NCBI RefSeq assembly: GCF_932294415.1
Contig: NC_065535.1
Coordinates: forward strand, 14,980,282-15,044,281
Length of the DNA: 64,000 nucleotides
DNA from: Quercus robur
Taxonomy: Eukaryota; Streptophyta; Magnoliopsida; Fagales; Fagaceae
Reading direction: 5' to 3'
Below are positions 25,536 through 37,900 of the stretch, one piece after another (position 1 is the stretch's first letter; every line of letters starts with the position of its first letter). The position numbers and the translations under genes are program-made. The notes below the pieces were generated by a model that was not told the DNA's origin, did no database searches, and saw nothing but the letters and a program-made list of their open reading frames with translations.

Positions 25536-26454
25536 AAGTTTTTTTTCAAGAAAAAAAAGGTATGGTATTGATAGTCCCTTGAGTTACAAACAATGGTTTC
25601 TAAACACCCACACCTTTGTGTATTCCAACGCAACCAAATCTCAGGTCAACGGTTCAACACTTACATTTGTAGGTAAATATAAAGATATAAGAGCTAAAAT
25701 AAATGATAAAGAGTTAGTTAAATGTTTAATCCCACATTGAAAATGAGAGACTATTTCATTCTTTTTAATTACGGTAATTAATGGGCTAATATGTATTGGA
25801 GCAGATATTGGACTAAATATTGGACTATTTTATTTTATTCTTTTTAATTGTGGTAATTAATTACCATATCCGTTGATGTGTTGAAATGATTATATATACT
25901 ATATTACAACAATTTCTGCCTCTTGGATCCTCCTACACTATAAAACGCATTCTACACACTATATTATGCTTCAGCAATTACAAGCATTCTACATACTATA
26001 AAAAGCAATTACAAGCATTTTACACTCTAAAAAAAACAATTACAAATATTCTACACACTATATTACAGAAATTACAAGCATTTTACACACTAAAAAATGT
26101 ATTGCACTAAAAAAGAACAATTACAAACATTCTACACGCTAAAAAAGCAATTACAAGCATTCTACACACTAAAAATATACAACACTAAAAAAAACAAGCA
26201 TTCTACATACTAAAAAAGGCAATTACAAGCATTTTACACTCTAAAAAAAATAATTACAAGTATTCTACACACTAAACTACAAAAATTACAAGCATTCTGC
26301 ACACTAAAAAATATATTGCACTAAAAAAAAGCAATTACAAGCATTCTATACCATTTGAATAAAGAAAATTATATTTTTTATGTTTCTGAGTAACACAATT
26401 GGTGAAAATAAAACATTTTATTATATTATTTATTTATTTTTTGCTTGGTGGCGT

Positions 26455-26905
26455 TTTAATATAGTATACATCTACCTCTGACACTTTTAAAGTGCATATG
26501 TCGTCAAACCCATAATTATTGTTGTTCTTTTTTCTAGAGTTGTTGTGATTGTTTTGCGCTTGCAGATATTCTTGTAAGAGAGGTAGGAACGTTATTGGCG
26601 TGAATCCAAATCCTTCAATATTATGAATATGCTACATTTGATGATTCGATTGGTAGAAATCAATTGAGTGTGATTCACGGCAAGCCAAGGTTGACATAAG
26701 CACCTCTTGGTTGTGAGCAAGAAGATTATAAACCACCCCTTCGAGATAATCACACCTCTGTGTTTATTCCAGAAGGGTTCCGACCCAGAAGGGTTCCGAC
26801 GCAGCCAAACTGCGGGTCAACCGTTCTGCATTTGCATTCATATATAATTGAATCCAATATGTTTTTTCTCTTATCGTAATCCATGTCCCTGAACATATGT
26901 TCCAA
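26455..26905 (-). pseudogene. LBD exon-2 copy 7 (degenerate)
   Basis: Carries the duplication 'agaagggttccgaccc' near 26770-26790, which shifts the frame after GCVGTLL. It closely resembles copy 5 in the tail region. Confidence 0.75.
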
Positions 26906-27824
26906 GTTTTTTTTCAAGAAAAAAAAGGTATGGTATTGATAGTCCCTTGAGTTACAAACAATGGTTTCTAAACACCCACACCTTTGTGTATTCCAACGCA
27001 ACCAAATCTCAGGTCAACGGTTCTACACTTACATTTGTAGGTAAATATAAAGATATAAGAGTTAAAATGAATGATAAAGAGTTAGTTAAATGTTTAATCC
27101 CACATTGAAAATTAGAGACTATTTCATTATTTTTAATTACGGTAATTAATGGGCTAATATGTATTGGAGCAGATATTGGACTAAATATTGGACTATTTTA
27201 TTTTATTCTTTTTAATTCTGGTGATTAAATACCATATCCGTTGATGTGTTGAAATGATTATATATACTATATTACAACAATTTCTGCCTCATGGATCCTC
27301 CTACACTATAAAACGCATTCTACACACTATATTATGCTTCAGCAATTACAAGCATTCTACATACTATAAAAAGCAATTACAAGCATTTTACACTCTAAAA
27401 AAAACAATTACAAATATTCTACACACTATACTAAAGAAATTACAAGCATTTTACACACTAAAAAATGTATTGCACTAAAAAAGAACAATTACAAACATTC
27501 TACACGCTAAAAAAGCAATTACAAGCATTCTACACACTAAAAATATACAACTCTAAAAAAAACAAGCATTCTACATACTAAAAAAAGCAATTACAAGCAT
27601 TTTACACTCTAAAAAAAACAATTACAAGTATTCTACACACTAAACTACAAAAATTACAAGCATTCTGCACACTAAAAAATATATTGCACTAAAAAAAAGC
27701 AATTACAGGCATTCTATACCATTTGAATAAAGAAAATTATATTTTTTATGTTTCTGAGTAACGCTATTTGTGAAAATAAAACATTTTATTATATTATTTA
27801 TTTATTTTTTGCTTGGTGGCGTTT

Positions 27825-28255
27825 TAATATAGTATACATCTACCTCTGACACTTTTAAAGTGCATATGTCGTCAAACCCAGAATTATTGTTGTTCTTGTT
27901 TCTAGAGTTGTTGTGATTGTTTTGCGCTTGCAGATATTCTTGTAAGAGAGGTAGGAACGTTATTGGCGTGAATCCAAATCCTTCAATATTATGAATATGC
28001 TACACTTGATGATTCGATTGGTAGAAATCAATTGGGTGTGATTCACGGCAAGCCAAGGTTGACATAAGCACCTCTTGGTTGTGAGCAAGAAGATTATAAA
28101 CCACTGCTTCGAGATAATCACACCTCTGTTTCAATTCCAGAAGTGTTCCGACGCAGTCGAACTGCGGGTCAACCGTTCTGCATTTTCATTCAGATATAAT
28201 TGAATCCAATACATTTTTTCTCTTATCACAATCCACGTCCTTGAACATACCTTCC
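27825..28255 (-). pseudogene. LBD exon-2 copy 8
   Basis: Same exon. The left part resembles copies 5 and 7 ('gtcgtcaaacccagaatta'), while the right part, from about 28110, resembles copies 3 and 11 ('tgtttcaattccagaagtg'). It is therefore a mosaic unit, as unequal exchange would give. The HQV-TAG nonsense seen in copy 3 is present here too. Confidence 0.7.
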
Positions 28256-29209
28256 AAGTTCTTTTTCAAGAAAAAAAATGTATGATATTGATAGTCCCTT
28301 GAGTTACAAATGATGGTTTCTAAACACCCACACCTTTGTGTATTCCAACGCAACCAAATCTCAGGTCAACGGTTCTACACTTACATTTGTAGGTAAGTAT
28401 AAAGATATAAGAGTTAAAATGGATGATAAAAAGTTAGTGAAATGTTTAATCCCACATTGAAAATGAGAGACTATTTCATTCTTTTTAATTACGGTAATTA
28501 ATGGGCTAATATGTATTGGAGCAGATATTGGGCTAAATATTGGACTATTTTATTTTATTCTTTTTAATTGTGGTGGTTAATTACCATATCCGTTGATTAG
28601 TTGAAATGATTATATATACTATACTACAAGAATTATTGCCTCTTGGATCCTCCTACATTATAAAAAGCATTCTACACACTATACTATGCTTCAGCAATTA
28701 CAAGCATTCTACATACCATAAAAAGCAATTACAAGCATTTTACACTCTAAAAAAAACAATTACAAATATTCTACACACTATACTACAGAAATTACAAGTA
28801 TTTTACACACTAAAAATGTATTGCACTAAAAAAAAAGCAATTACAAGCATTCTACACGCTAAAAAAGTAATTACAAGCATTCTACGCACTAAAAAATATA
28901 CTACACTAAAAAAAAAAAAAAGCATTCTACATACTAAAAAAAGCAATTACAAGCATTTTACACTCTAAAAAAACAATTACAAGTATTCTACCCACTATAC
29001 TACAAAAATTACAAGCATTCTACACACTAAAAAATATATTGCACTAAAAAAAAGCAATTACAAGCATTCTACACACTAAAAGCAATTACAAGCATTCTAT
29101 ACCATTAGAATAAAGAAAGTTATATTTTCTATGTTTCTGAGTAACGCTATTGGTGAAAATAAAACATTTTATTATATTATTTATTTTTATTTTTTTTGCT
29201 TTGTGGTGT

Positions 29210-29645
29210 TCTAATATAGTATACATCTACCTCTGACACTCTTATAGTGTATATGCCGTCAAACCCAGAATTATTGTTGTTTTTGTTTTTAGAGTTGTGA
29301 TTGTTTTTGGGCTTGCAAATATTCTTGTAAGAGAGGTAGGAACGTTATTGGCATGAATCCAAATCCTTCAATATTATGAATATGCGACACTTGATGATTC
29401 GATTAGTAGAAATCAATAAGGTGTGATTCACGGCAAGCTAAGGTTGACATAAGCACCTCCTGGTTATGAGTAAGAAGATTATAAACCACTCTTTCGAGAT
29501 AATCACACCTCTGTTTTTATTCCAGAAGGGTTCCGACCCAGAAGTGTTCCGATGCAGCCGAACTGCGGGTCAGCCATTCTGCATTTGCATTCATATATAA
29601 TTGAATCCAATACATTTTTTCTCTTATCGCAATCCACGTCCCTAA
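29210..29645 (-). pseudogene. LBD exon-2 copy 9 (degenerate, upstream part deleted)
   Basis: Same exon with a 'ccgacccagaag' duplication near 29530. About 50 bp between the exon start and the 'aaacacctacacc' stretch are missing compared with other units, which explains the shortest spacing (1322 bp). Confidence 0.7.
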
Positions 29646-30489
29646 ACACCTACACCTTTGTATATTCCAACGCAACAAAATCTCAGGTCAACGGTTCTAC
29701 ACTTACATTTGTAGGTAAATATAAAGATATAAGAGTTAAAATGGATGATAAAGAGTTAGTGAAATGTTTAATCCCACATTGAAAATGAGAGACTATTTCA
29801 TTCTTTTTAATTACGGTAATTAATGGGCTAATATGTATTGGAGCAGATATTGGGCTAAATATTGGACTATTTTATTTTATTCTTTTTAATTGTGGTGATT
29901 AATTACCATATCCGTTGATGAGTTGAAATGATTATATATACTATACTACAACAATTACTTCCTCTTAGATCCTCCTATACTATAAAAAGAATTTTACACA
30001 CTATACTATGCTTCAGCAATTACAGGCATTCTACATACTAAAAAAAGCAATTACAAGCATTTTACACTCTAAAAAAAACAGTTACAAATATTCTACACAC
30101 TATACTACAGAAAATTACAAGCATTTTACACACTAAAAAATGTATTCCACTAAAAAAAAAAGCAATTACAAGCATTCTACACACCAAAAAATATACTACA
30201 CTAAAAAAAAACAAGCATTCTACATACTAAAAAAAGCAATTACAAGCATTTTACACTCTAAAAAAAAGAATTACAAGTATTCTATACATTATACTACAAA
30301 AATTACAAGCATTCTACACACTAAAAAATATATTGCCCTAAAAAAAAGCAATTACAAGCATTTTACACACTAAAAAAGCAATTACAAGCATTCTATACCA
30401 TGAGAATAAAGAAAATTATATTTTCTATGTTTCTAAGTAACACTATTGGTGAAAATAAAACATTTTATTATATTATTTTATTTTATTTT

Positions 30490-30950
30490 TGTTTGGTGGT
30501 GTTTTAATATAGTATACATCTTCCTCTGACACTCTTAAAGTGCATATGCCGTCAAACCCAGAATTGTTGTTGTTGTTTCTGTAGTTGTCGTGATTGTTTT
30601 GGGCTTGTAGATATTCTTGTAAGAGAGGTAGGAACGTTATTGGCGTGAACCCAAATCCTTCAATATTATGAATATGTGACACTTGATGATTCGATTGGTA
30701 GAAATCAATAGGGTGTGATTCACGGCAAGCTAAGGTTGACATAAGCACCTCTTGGTTGTGAGCAAGAAGATTATAAACCACCCCTTCGAGATAATAACAC
30801 CTCTGTTTTAATTCCTGAAGGGTTCCAACCTGGAAGGGTTTCGACGCAGCCGAACTGCGGGTCAGCTGTTTTGCATTTGCATTCATATATAATTGAATCC
30901 AATACGTTTTTTCTCTTATCGTAATCCACGTCCTTGAATATACCTTCCAA
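30490..30950 (-). pseudogene. LBD exon-2 copy 10 (frameshifted)
   Basis: Readable as DPQFGCVETL, then shifted by a duplication near 30815-30840. The left part, from LQELKQRC to the Asn-rich tail, is open. It is the last copy before the Mutator element. Confidence 0.75.
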
Positions 30951-31171
30951 GTTTTTTTTCAAGAAAAAAAGGGTATGGGATTGATAGTCCCTTAAGTTAC
31001 AAACGATGGTTTCTAAACATCCACACCTTTGTGTATTCCAACGCAACAAAATCTCAGGTCAATGGTTCTACACTTACATTTGTTGGTAAATATAAAGATA
31101 TAAGAGTTAAAATGGATGATAAAGAGTTAGTGATATGTTTAATCCCACATTGAAAATGAAAGACTATTTCA

Positions 31172-31180
31172 TTCTTTTTA
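31172..31180. repeat. Left target duplication of the Mutator element
   Basis: TTCTTTTTA directly left of the element; the right counterpart TTGTTTTTA is at 39072-39080. Other array units read 'catttcattctttttaatta' uninterrupted, giving the empty site and showing that the right copy acquired one change. Confidence 0.9.
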
Positions 31181-31680
31181 GGGGGAATTACACTTTACCC
31201 ACCTGTGGTTTGCTCAAAAAAACACTTTACCCACCTGTCGTTTAAAAAATGACACTTTGCCTACTTGTGGTCTAATCTATTAATCAAACGTTTACCCACC
31301 TCTGTCCTGCCGTTACTCTAACACTATTCCACTCAAAAAAACAAGAGCAATTGAATCAAAACACTTTCCTAAGAAAAAAAAAACTTCCTTATACCCGTAC
31401 ACCCCTGTTCGAGATTGTGATCCACTCCTTCAAGATCAACCCATGAAACTCTCAGCATCAAGAGAAGAAGGCAGTCCTATCAAAACCCATGTGAAGGATA
31501 TTGAAGATTTTTTCTCTTGATTTTTACAACAAATACGATTTTGATAGTTAGGGTTCTTGATTTCTTTTTCAAAAATTGCTAGTACATTTTTTGCATCTGG
31601 GTAGTTTTCGTTTACTGTGTATTATGTATATTTGTTGTAGTAATCGATTTTGGTTTGAATGCTGCAAAAAAGTGTTGTGT
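31181..31680 (+). repeat. Left terminal inverted repeat of the Mutator element
   Basis: Matches the complement of 38573-39071, running to 'gctgcaaaaaagtgtt'. By analogy with maize MuDR it would carry a promoter and transposase-binding sites; no such site was identified directly here. Confidence 0.9.
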
Positions 31681-31689
31681 GAATCATTC

Positions 31690-32430
31690 CGTGAAGGATA
31701 CTGCAAAGTACTCTGTTATGGGCTATAGTTACTGTTCCTATTGTTTGTTCACATTCCGAATGTGAAGCCTTTGTAATAGTGCAGCCCCTTAGGTGTTTTA
31801 TGGTTCTACTTGTTAATGCTTATCATTTGGTAGTGTCAATAGCAGTCACTTTCATGTAGTAGTTTTACATCTAATATGCAAACCCAAAAATGTTAGGTGC
31901 TACAGAGTGCTCTGTTATGGGCTATAATTTAAGTTCCTATTGTTTGTTCACTTTCTGTATGTGACTAGCAAATATAATATTAACCTGGTAAGTCAAGTCT
32001 ATGATTTCCTTGCTGGTTTTGTTATCAGTATTTATTTTCTTCGTTGTACATACCAGATCAGTGGAATGGAACAGACCAGCTTTTTATTTCAGCAATCTTC
32101 AAAGGTAGTCCTGAATCTACTTATATGAAGTAATGAGATAGGAAGCTTCTAAATGATTTCAGTGATAGGTCATAAAATGTTTTGATGCATGGTCAGAACA
32201 ACATCCTAATGTTTTTGCCTTTTGTTAATCTAAATTTAGAAGGCAACTAGTGCATTATAATGCATCTTTTGCAATGTTGCTATGGCAATATCAAGTTTTA
32301 TACCTCTATGTGGATGCCCTTGTGAAAGGGGCTTTTGTTGTTACCCCATCATTTAAATCTAAAGATGCATATTCTAATGTGATTTTTTTTTTTTTTTTTT
32401 TCAAATTGCAGTAATTTCAGTGAAGGTTTC
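31690..32430 (+). other. Mutator interior left of the small ORF
   Basis: No coding domain recognised. A roughly 75-bp stretch is duplicated at about 31707-31770 and 31905-31965 ('ctctgttatgggctata', 'cctattgtttgttcac'). A T-run and 'caaattgcag' at 32384-32411 form a good 3' splice site just before the small ORF, so this stretch may be the leader and intron of that gene. Confidence 0.5.
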
Positions 32431-32709
32431 TTGAGCAACTTGTGCAATGTATTCATCAAGTGGCACTTATTCTACAACAACTCATTTTTACCAATGCTTC
32501 AAAGGGAAAAGTCAGCTAGGGAAATGGAAGAAAAAACTACTAAGAGGGAAATAAAAGCTTGTGAACAATATGTAGAAGCTAGGGAGAAAGCAATGAAGAT
32601 AAGAGATAATGAGAGATTGTGCAAGCTTGCACTAGTGGTGTCATGGGGATTTTTTGTGTTTGTAATGTTGGTTTTTTGTTTTGCTTTACATCAACAAAAC
32701 AGAATTTAA
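32431..32709 (+). CDS. Small coiled-coil, tail-anchored-type ORF in the Mutator element
   Basis: 92 codons. Residues about 25-62 are charged and heptad-like (EKSAREMEEKTTKREIKA... EAREKAMKIRDNERL), predicting a coiled coil. Residues about 66-87 (LALVVSWGFFVFVMLVFCFAL) form a single membrane-spanning helix, followed by a five-residue tail. That layout suggests a tail-anchored protein. A splice acceptor (tttcaaattgcag) at about 32411 precedes it, so it may be the last exon of a longer gene; no upstream exon with a known domain was found. It converges on the transposase gene, the position mudrB holds in maize MuDR, but no similarity to MURB can be claimed. Function unknown. Confidence 0.55.
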   Translation: MSNLCNVFIKWHLFYNNSFLPMLQREKSAREMEEKTTKREIKACEQYVEAREKAMKIRDNERLCKLALVVSWGFFVFVMLVFCFALHQQNRI

Positions 32710-32933
32710 GAGATTTAGGTCTAGCATGATGGTTATGTGTTTGTTTTGTTGAGGTTGGTTGGATCATTGAGCTTAGTTCAGTGTTTAAGTTGTATTGTTT
32801 TGTAGGTTGAATGCTCAAATGGTCATTTTGTAAGTTGTATTATTGTAATATAACAACTTTGGTAATAGAATCACCTGATTTGATTGTTGGTAATAAATTG
32901 ATGGTATTTGTAAATTGATGGCACTTAACTATC

Positions 32934-33165
32934 TTTTTTTTTTTTTTTTGATAATCTGCAATTTTATTCAAATAGAAAGAACTAAGAAACAAGAGGACAA
33001 TCTGCCATACAAGCAAGCCTTAAGGGTGGAGGCAGAATGTTTGAGCTAAAACAAAAGGAAAAATCAGTAGATAGAGCTAACTTAGCAGCAATATGTGCTA
33101 TGATGTTACAAATTCTTCTCATCCACAAGAAAGTGCAGCTAACAAAGAAAGGGGTTAGACTTTGG
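32934..33165 (-). mobile_element. 5'-truncated L1-type LINE, 232 bp
   Basis: A 17-bp target duplication, GATGGCACTTAACTATC (32917-32933; one change at 33166-33182), flanks it. On the minus strand it ends in a poly(A) tail, the T-run at 32934-32949. The frame RRICNIIAHIAAKLAL resembles the end of the RNase H domain of plant L1 ORF2. It lies between the small ORF and the transposase 3' end. Confidence 0.85.
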
Positions 33166-33232
33166 GATGGCACTCAACTATCATAACCAAACATTTTGGA
33201 ATGTTCATAACAGTACAATATTGACACTCTTC

Positions 33233-33605
33233 CATATCAGCTAACAACACAGCCACTCTGTCACTACCTGGCATATTGCCAAAACCTGATAAATGCAATA
33301 TATGACCAAAATATAAGTGATTATTTCATATCAGCTAACAACACAGTCACTCTGTGACTACCTAGCACATTGCCAAAACCTGATTTATGCAATATATGAC
33401 TAAAATATAAGTGATTCTTCCATATCAGCTAACAACACAGTCACTCTGTGACTACCTGGCACATTGCCAAAACCTGATATATGCAATATATGACTAAAAT
33501 ATTAATAATTCTTCCATAACAGCTAACAACACAGCCAATCTGTCATTACCTAGCACATTGCCAAAAGCTAATATATTACCAATATATTAATCATTCTATC
33601 ATAAA
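33233..33605. repeat. 94-bp tandem repeat, four copies
   Basis: Starts at 33233, 33327, 33421 and 33515, each exactly 94 bp apart, marked by 'catatcagctaacaacacag' and 'cacattgccaaaa'. The fourth copy is the most diverged. It lies just downstream of the transposase stop, in what would be its 3' UTR or the spacer between the converging genes. Confidence 0.92.
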
Positions 33606-33842
33606 TGGCACATGCCAAAAAATAACACAACAATATATTACCAAAATATTAAAACCTTTCCACCTTAATAACAAGATTACAACCAAAAGTAAAAACATTG
33701 TTTGACAAAGACAGAAACACATCTCTTAACCAAAACATAAAACATTGATTTTGGCACCTGACCATTTAAACTACTAATTATACTAGGTATGTGGACCACA
33801 AAAAAACAAAACATCTCATCTAGCTTCCTTCTAGTTTGTTGG

Positions 33843-34878
33843 TCATCATGTACTGCTCTTCCCACCAACCGATTGAAACTTTGATGGTCTTGATGTTCTG
33901 CCCTTATCACCTACTACCTTGGATTTTGTAGCACTTGATATATTGTCCTTTCCTCTAGTACCCATAGTAGTACCTCCACCATTAATTTGTCTAGCTACAC
34001 CAGCAACAGCAAATGCACCAACCACACTAGCTACACCAGCAACACCACTTCTTGGCTACAAAATCATAATCATAGATAAGTTAATTGATGGTAAGGTAAA
34101 ACAAAAAATTATATAAATAGAGCTACAATACCTGGGATGATGATGGTCTAGAATCCCATGTCTCTCTAGGCACATGAAAGTTTGGTTGACTGGATGAAGA
34201 GTACCAATAGGCCCTAGAGGCAGCTTGTGGAGTTGAAGCTCTGTTAGCTGGTTGTAAGGATGAAGGCTGAGATCTAGAGGTGTTAGCAAAAGGTTGATAT
34301 GCAGGTTGGGATGCAGGTTGAGTTGTGATTTGAGGTCTTGCCTCAGTAACATTCTTCTTGGTCCTACTTGCAGAATTAACTCCCTGTGCACAGTGGCGGA
34401 GCCAGGAATTTAGGTCAGGAGGGGCAAAATTAAAAGACAAGATTGAAAGTAAAAAATTAATCTAAAAAAATTAATCAATATTAATAACAAAATAAATGAA
34501 CTACTATATGATAATGTAATTGTCATACAGAATTTAATATAAAATGTAAATTTTAATTTATTTTTTTACACCTAGCTTATTTTACTCAATCGCCTTCGAC
34601 GATTTTTCATATTTTGAAACCACTACATGATTTCTTCACACTCAATAGTCTTGAATATATCTTTCTCAATATATGTGACTAAATAATCATTCATCCACTG
34701 ATCTCCTATTCAATTGCGTAATCGATTTTTAATTATGTTCATTGTCGAAAAAGCTCTTTCAACAATAGCTATTGTAACTAGTAAGATCATTGTCAAAGTC
34801 ACTAATGGATATGAAACATCTTATTTTTTTTTTTAATCACTACCAAGTGAGACCCATGGTTTTATATTATAGTTGTAT

Positions 34879-34930
<52 letters not shown>

Positions 34931-37900
34931 TCTATCAAGCTACTGTGTAATGTGTTTAGACTCCTATCCTATTCAATGTTGAGATTTTTTTTTTTAATAA
35001 TTATTAAGTGGGACCCATTGGTTTTATTATATATTAGAATTGTAGTAGGAGGGGAAGTCTCCTGAGCAAAGGTACGGTGAATTGATAAATTTTTTTTTTT
35101 TTTTGTCTTTTGTGTCAAGGGGGGCAAATAAGGCATTTTAGGTCCTTATAATATTATTAGTAAAAAAAATTCAAAGTTCAGAGGGGGCACATGCCCCCCC
35201 TCGCCCCCCCTTCCCTCCGCCCCTGCCTGTGCATATATCACAGCAGTACAAGTTACAAACATATGACAACAATAATGACAGCTTACAAACATATGAAGCA
35301 AGGAACGAAGTGACTAAGGTTGAACTCTAAATATACTTACAACTTTATCCTTTTGAAGCCTCTGTCTCCTCTGCCATGTAGTCTCACCAGTAATGATAGC
35401 TTTGCAACCTCTTGAATTGTGCCCTTCTCTATGACACTTCCCACATTTGATAGTCTTGTTCATTCTAGATACCCTATATGGGTTCCTTGGCTCGTCAGGG
35501 GCTTTTTTCCTTAGCTTAGGAGGCCTACCAGGTGGCTTGTAAACATGAGGGGCAACAGGAGCAGCATGTCCAGTTTGAACCCATTCTGATTGGCCAGGCA
35601 TTGGTTGAATAATCTCCCGGTAAGTTTGAAGATATGTTTCCCTTAGGTAGCAAGGATGCACATAATCTTCCACCTTCTCTAGGTTCTTAAAAATAGCAGT
35701 AATGCCATGTTTGCAAGGCAGTCCAATTAAATCCCATATCCTACAGCTGCATGTCCTATTTGTCAAATTAACCACATGCCTTTCACGGTCATTATTAACT
35801 TCATACATGAACCTACCAGATGGAGTAGCACAAAAAGGTATACTCTCTTGTTTCAACTTCTCTAACTTGTCTTGAATATTTGGACACACTTTCCCAGCAT
35901 ACTTCTCTATACCTTTCCTCTTTTTATAGAGATTGGTCATTAGCCTAACTCTAATCCACTCTAACATTCCTAAGATGGGCTTGTCCCTAGCCTTCAAAAT
36001 CATGGAATTGAATGATTCACTAAGATTGTTGGCTAAACAATCACTTAATGCCCTGCAAGTAAAATGAGACTTAGACCATTGGGCAGGGTTAATGTCAGCA
36101 AGATACTCCCAAGCCTTAGGGTCTAGATCCTTTAATTCTTGCATTCTCTTCTCAAACTCCTTAATAGTTGTGGCTCCAGCACATCTCCATAATGCATCCT
36201 TCAACTCCAACCCCTTGTGGTTAACTTTGAAGTTATTATAGATATGCTTCACACAGTACCTATGCTCTACAGTTGGAAACAACATCTCAATTGCAGGTAT
36301 AAGTCCCTGTTTCACATAGAATTCAATAGAAAACAATATTAGTATGGCATTGCTTTTACTATGGCATTTTTGTTCCTAATAGAAAAGTGATTTGTATACC
36401 AGATAATATTCCTACGGTAAAATCATGGTGGGCAAAACCATTGGGTAGGGTTGGTCATTCCTACTTGCAGAATAATATTAGTATGGCAATGCATATTTTT
36501 TATTTGATAAGTTAAAAACAATATTAGTAATATGAATAATGAAAACACATGCATGTATTACTGAAGTGAACATACAAAGTTTATACCTTTTGCCTATCAC
36601 TGATAAAGACAAAATTTAGTTGCTCTGGATTCCCAATATCATCTGAAAACTGTTAAAGGAACTAAACCCAAGAGTCCTTGTTCTCTTGTTCAACCACAGC
36701 CAAGGCAACTGGAAAAATATTATCATTTCCATCCCTAGCTGTGGCAGCTAGTATTTGCCCACCAAATCTTCCTTTTAGGTGGCACCCGTCCAATCCTATG
36801 ATTGGTCTACACCCTCCCAAGAAACCAACCTTCTGTGCATTATACCTTATATACATCCTCCTAAATTTTGGTTGAGAATTTTCATTCTCCATCTGAGTTT
36901 GCAAAATAACCCTACTTCCCACATCATTCAACCTTATCATCTTTGCATAGTCTCTTAACTTCCCATATTGTAACTGCTCATCCCCAGTAATCAAATCAAT
37001 GGCTTTCCTCTTAGACCTATACACTTGACTCACACTTATGTCAACCTCAAGTTTATCCTTCACATGGTGTTGCACACCCTCTACAGTCCAATTAGGGTTC
37101 TTGCTAAAATCTTGCATGTACTTCTTAGCAATATATGCTGATGTTACTTGGCTGTTTTGGGGGTTCTAGGGCAGGTGCACTCAGTTATCCATGTCTTTAT
37201 TTGGAAGGTCAACTCCCCACTAACTTTAGATACATAACACCTCCACCCACACTTGTTCTTGCAATAGACAGATATCTTCTCTTTCTCATTCAATTTGAAC
37301 CAGATATCCATAGGTTTATGTATAGCATATTCCCTCAATGCCTCCCTAAACACCTTAGCATTAGGAAACTTCATTCCCTTACACAGCTCAGGTTTTTTCA
37401 TTCCAGTTTGAACATTAAAAACCTTCTCTATTGAACCAGCAGCTGGTTCATCATCATCAGACCCTACCAAACTTTCCATGTCATCCTCAACAGGTGGTTC
37501 AAGCCAATCATTTTCATCCACACCATCAATTTCCCTAGCATTACTGCTCTGTGGGGCCTCAATAGCTACTGCATTACTCCTTTGTGGGGTTGCAATCTCC
37601 CCAAATACATCGTCATTAAAATCTGGCCCTTCTAGCCCTTCCTCCAACCAATCAAAGTCCACATTATCATTTTGCTCAGTTTCTAGCACTTCATCTCCTT
37701 CACCATCCACATTCACTTCTTCATTTTCATCCACTTCATTTTCAACAGCAAGTGGCTACTCACCACCTTCCACATATAATACCAACCTATCTGTAGGCCA
37801 TGCTATGTGAATTTCACACATATACAGCACCTCAGCATCCCTAATTATCATTCTTAAGTCTTCCTCTAAATTACCTCCAGGAATTAGGTAATGATATGTA

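Larger units (their letters stand above)
17525..31171 (-). repeat. Tandem array of ~1.36-kb LBD exon-2 units, left block
   Basis: Head-to-tail units marked by 'cttacatttgtaggtaaata' at 17544, 18778, 20191, 21544, 22939, 24308, 25670, 27028, 28380, 29702 and 31073. Spacings are 1234, 1413, 1353, 1395, 1369, 1362, 1358, 1352, 1322 and 1371 bp. Read on the minus strand, each unit holds an intron-like segment, an exon resembling the second exon of a LOB-domain gene, then an AT-rich minisatellite. The latter has about 15-20 copies of a ~25-30 bp motif ('caattacaagcattctacac'). The first exon with the CX2CX6CX3C zinc motif is absent from every unit. The array continues at 39072 after the Mutator element. 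Confidence 0.93.

Noticed and set aside
21770..28968. Recurring plus-strand frames of about 74 codons (rich in Tyr, Lys, Thr) in successive units
   Set aside because: They are translations of the AT-rich minisatellite; their recurrence follows the DNA repeat and they have no start context or domain.
37478..37810. 110-codon Ser-rich plus-strand frame
   Set aside because: Antisense shadow of the acidic linker of the transposase.
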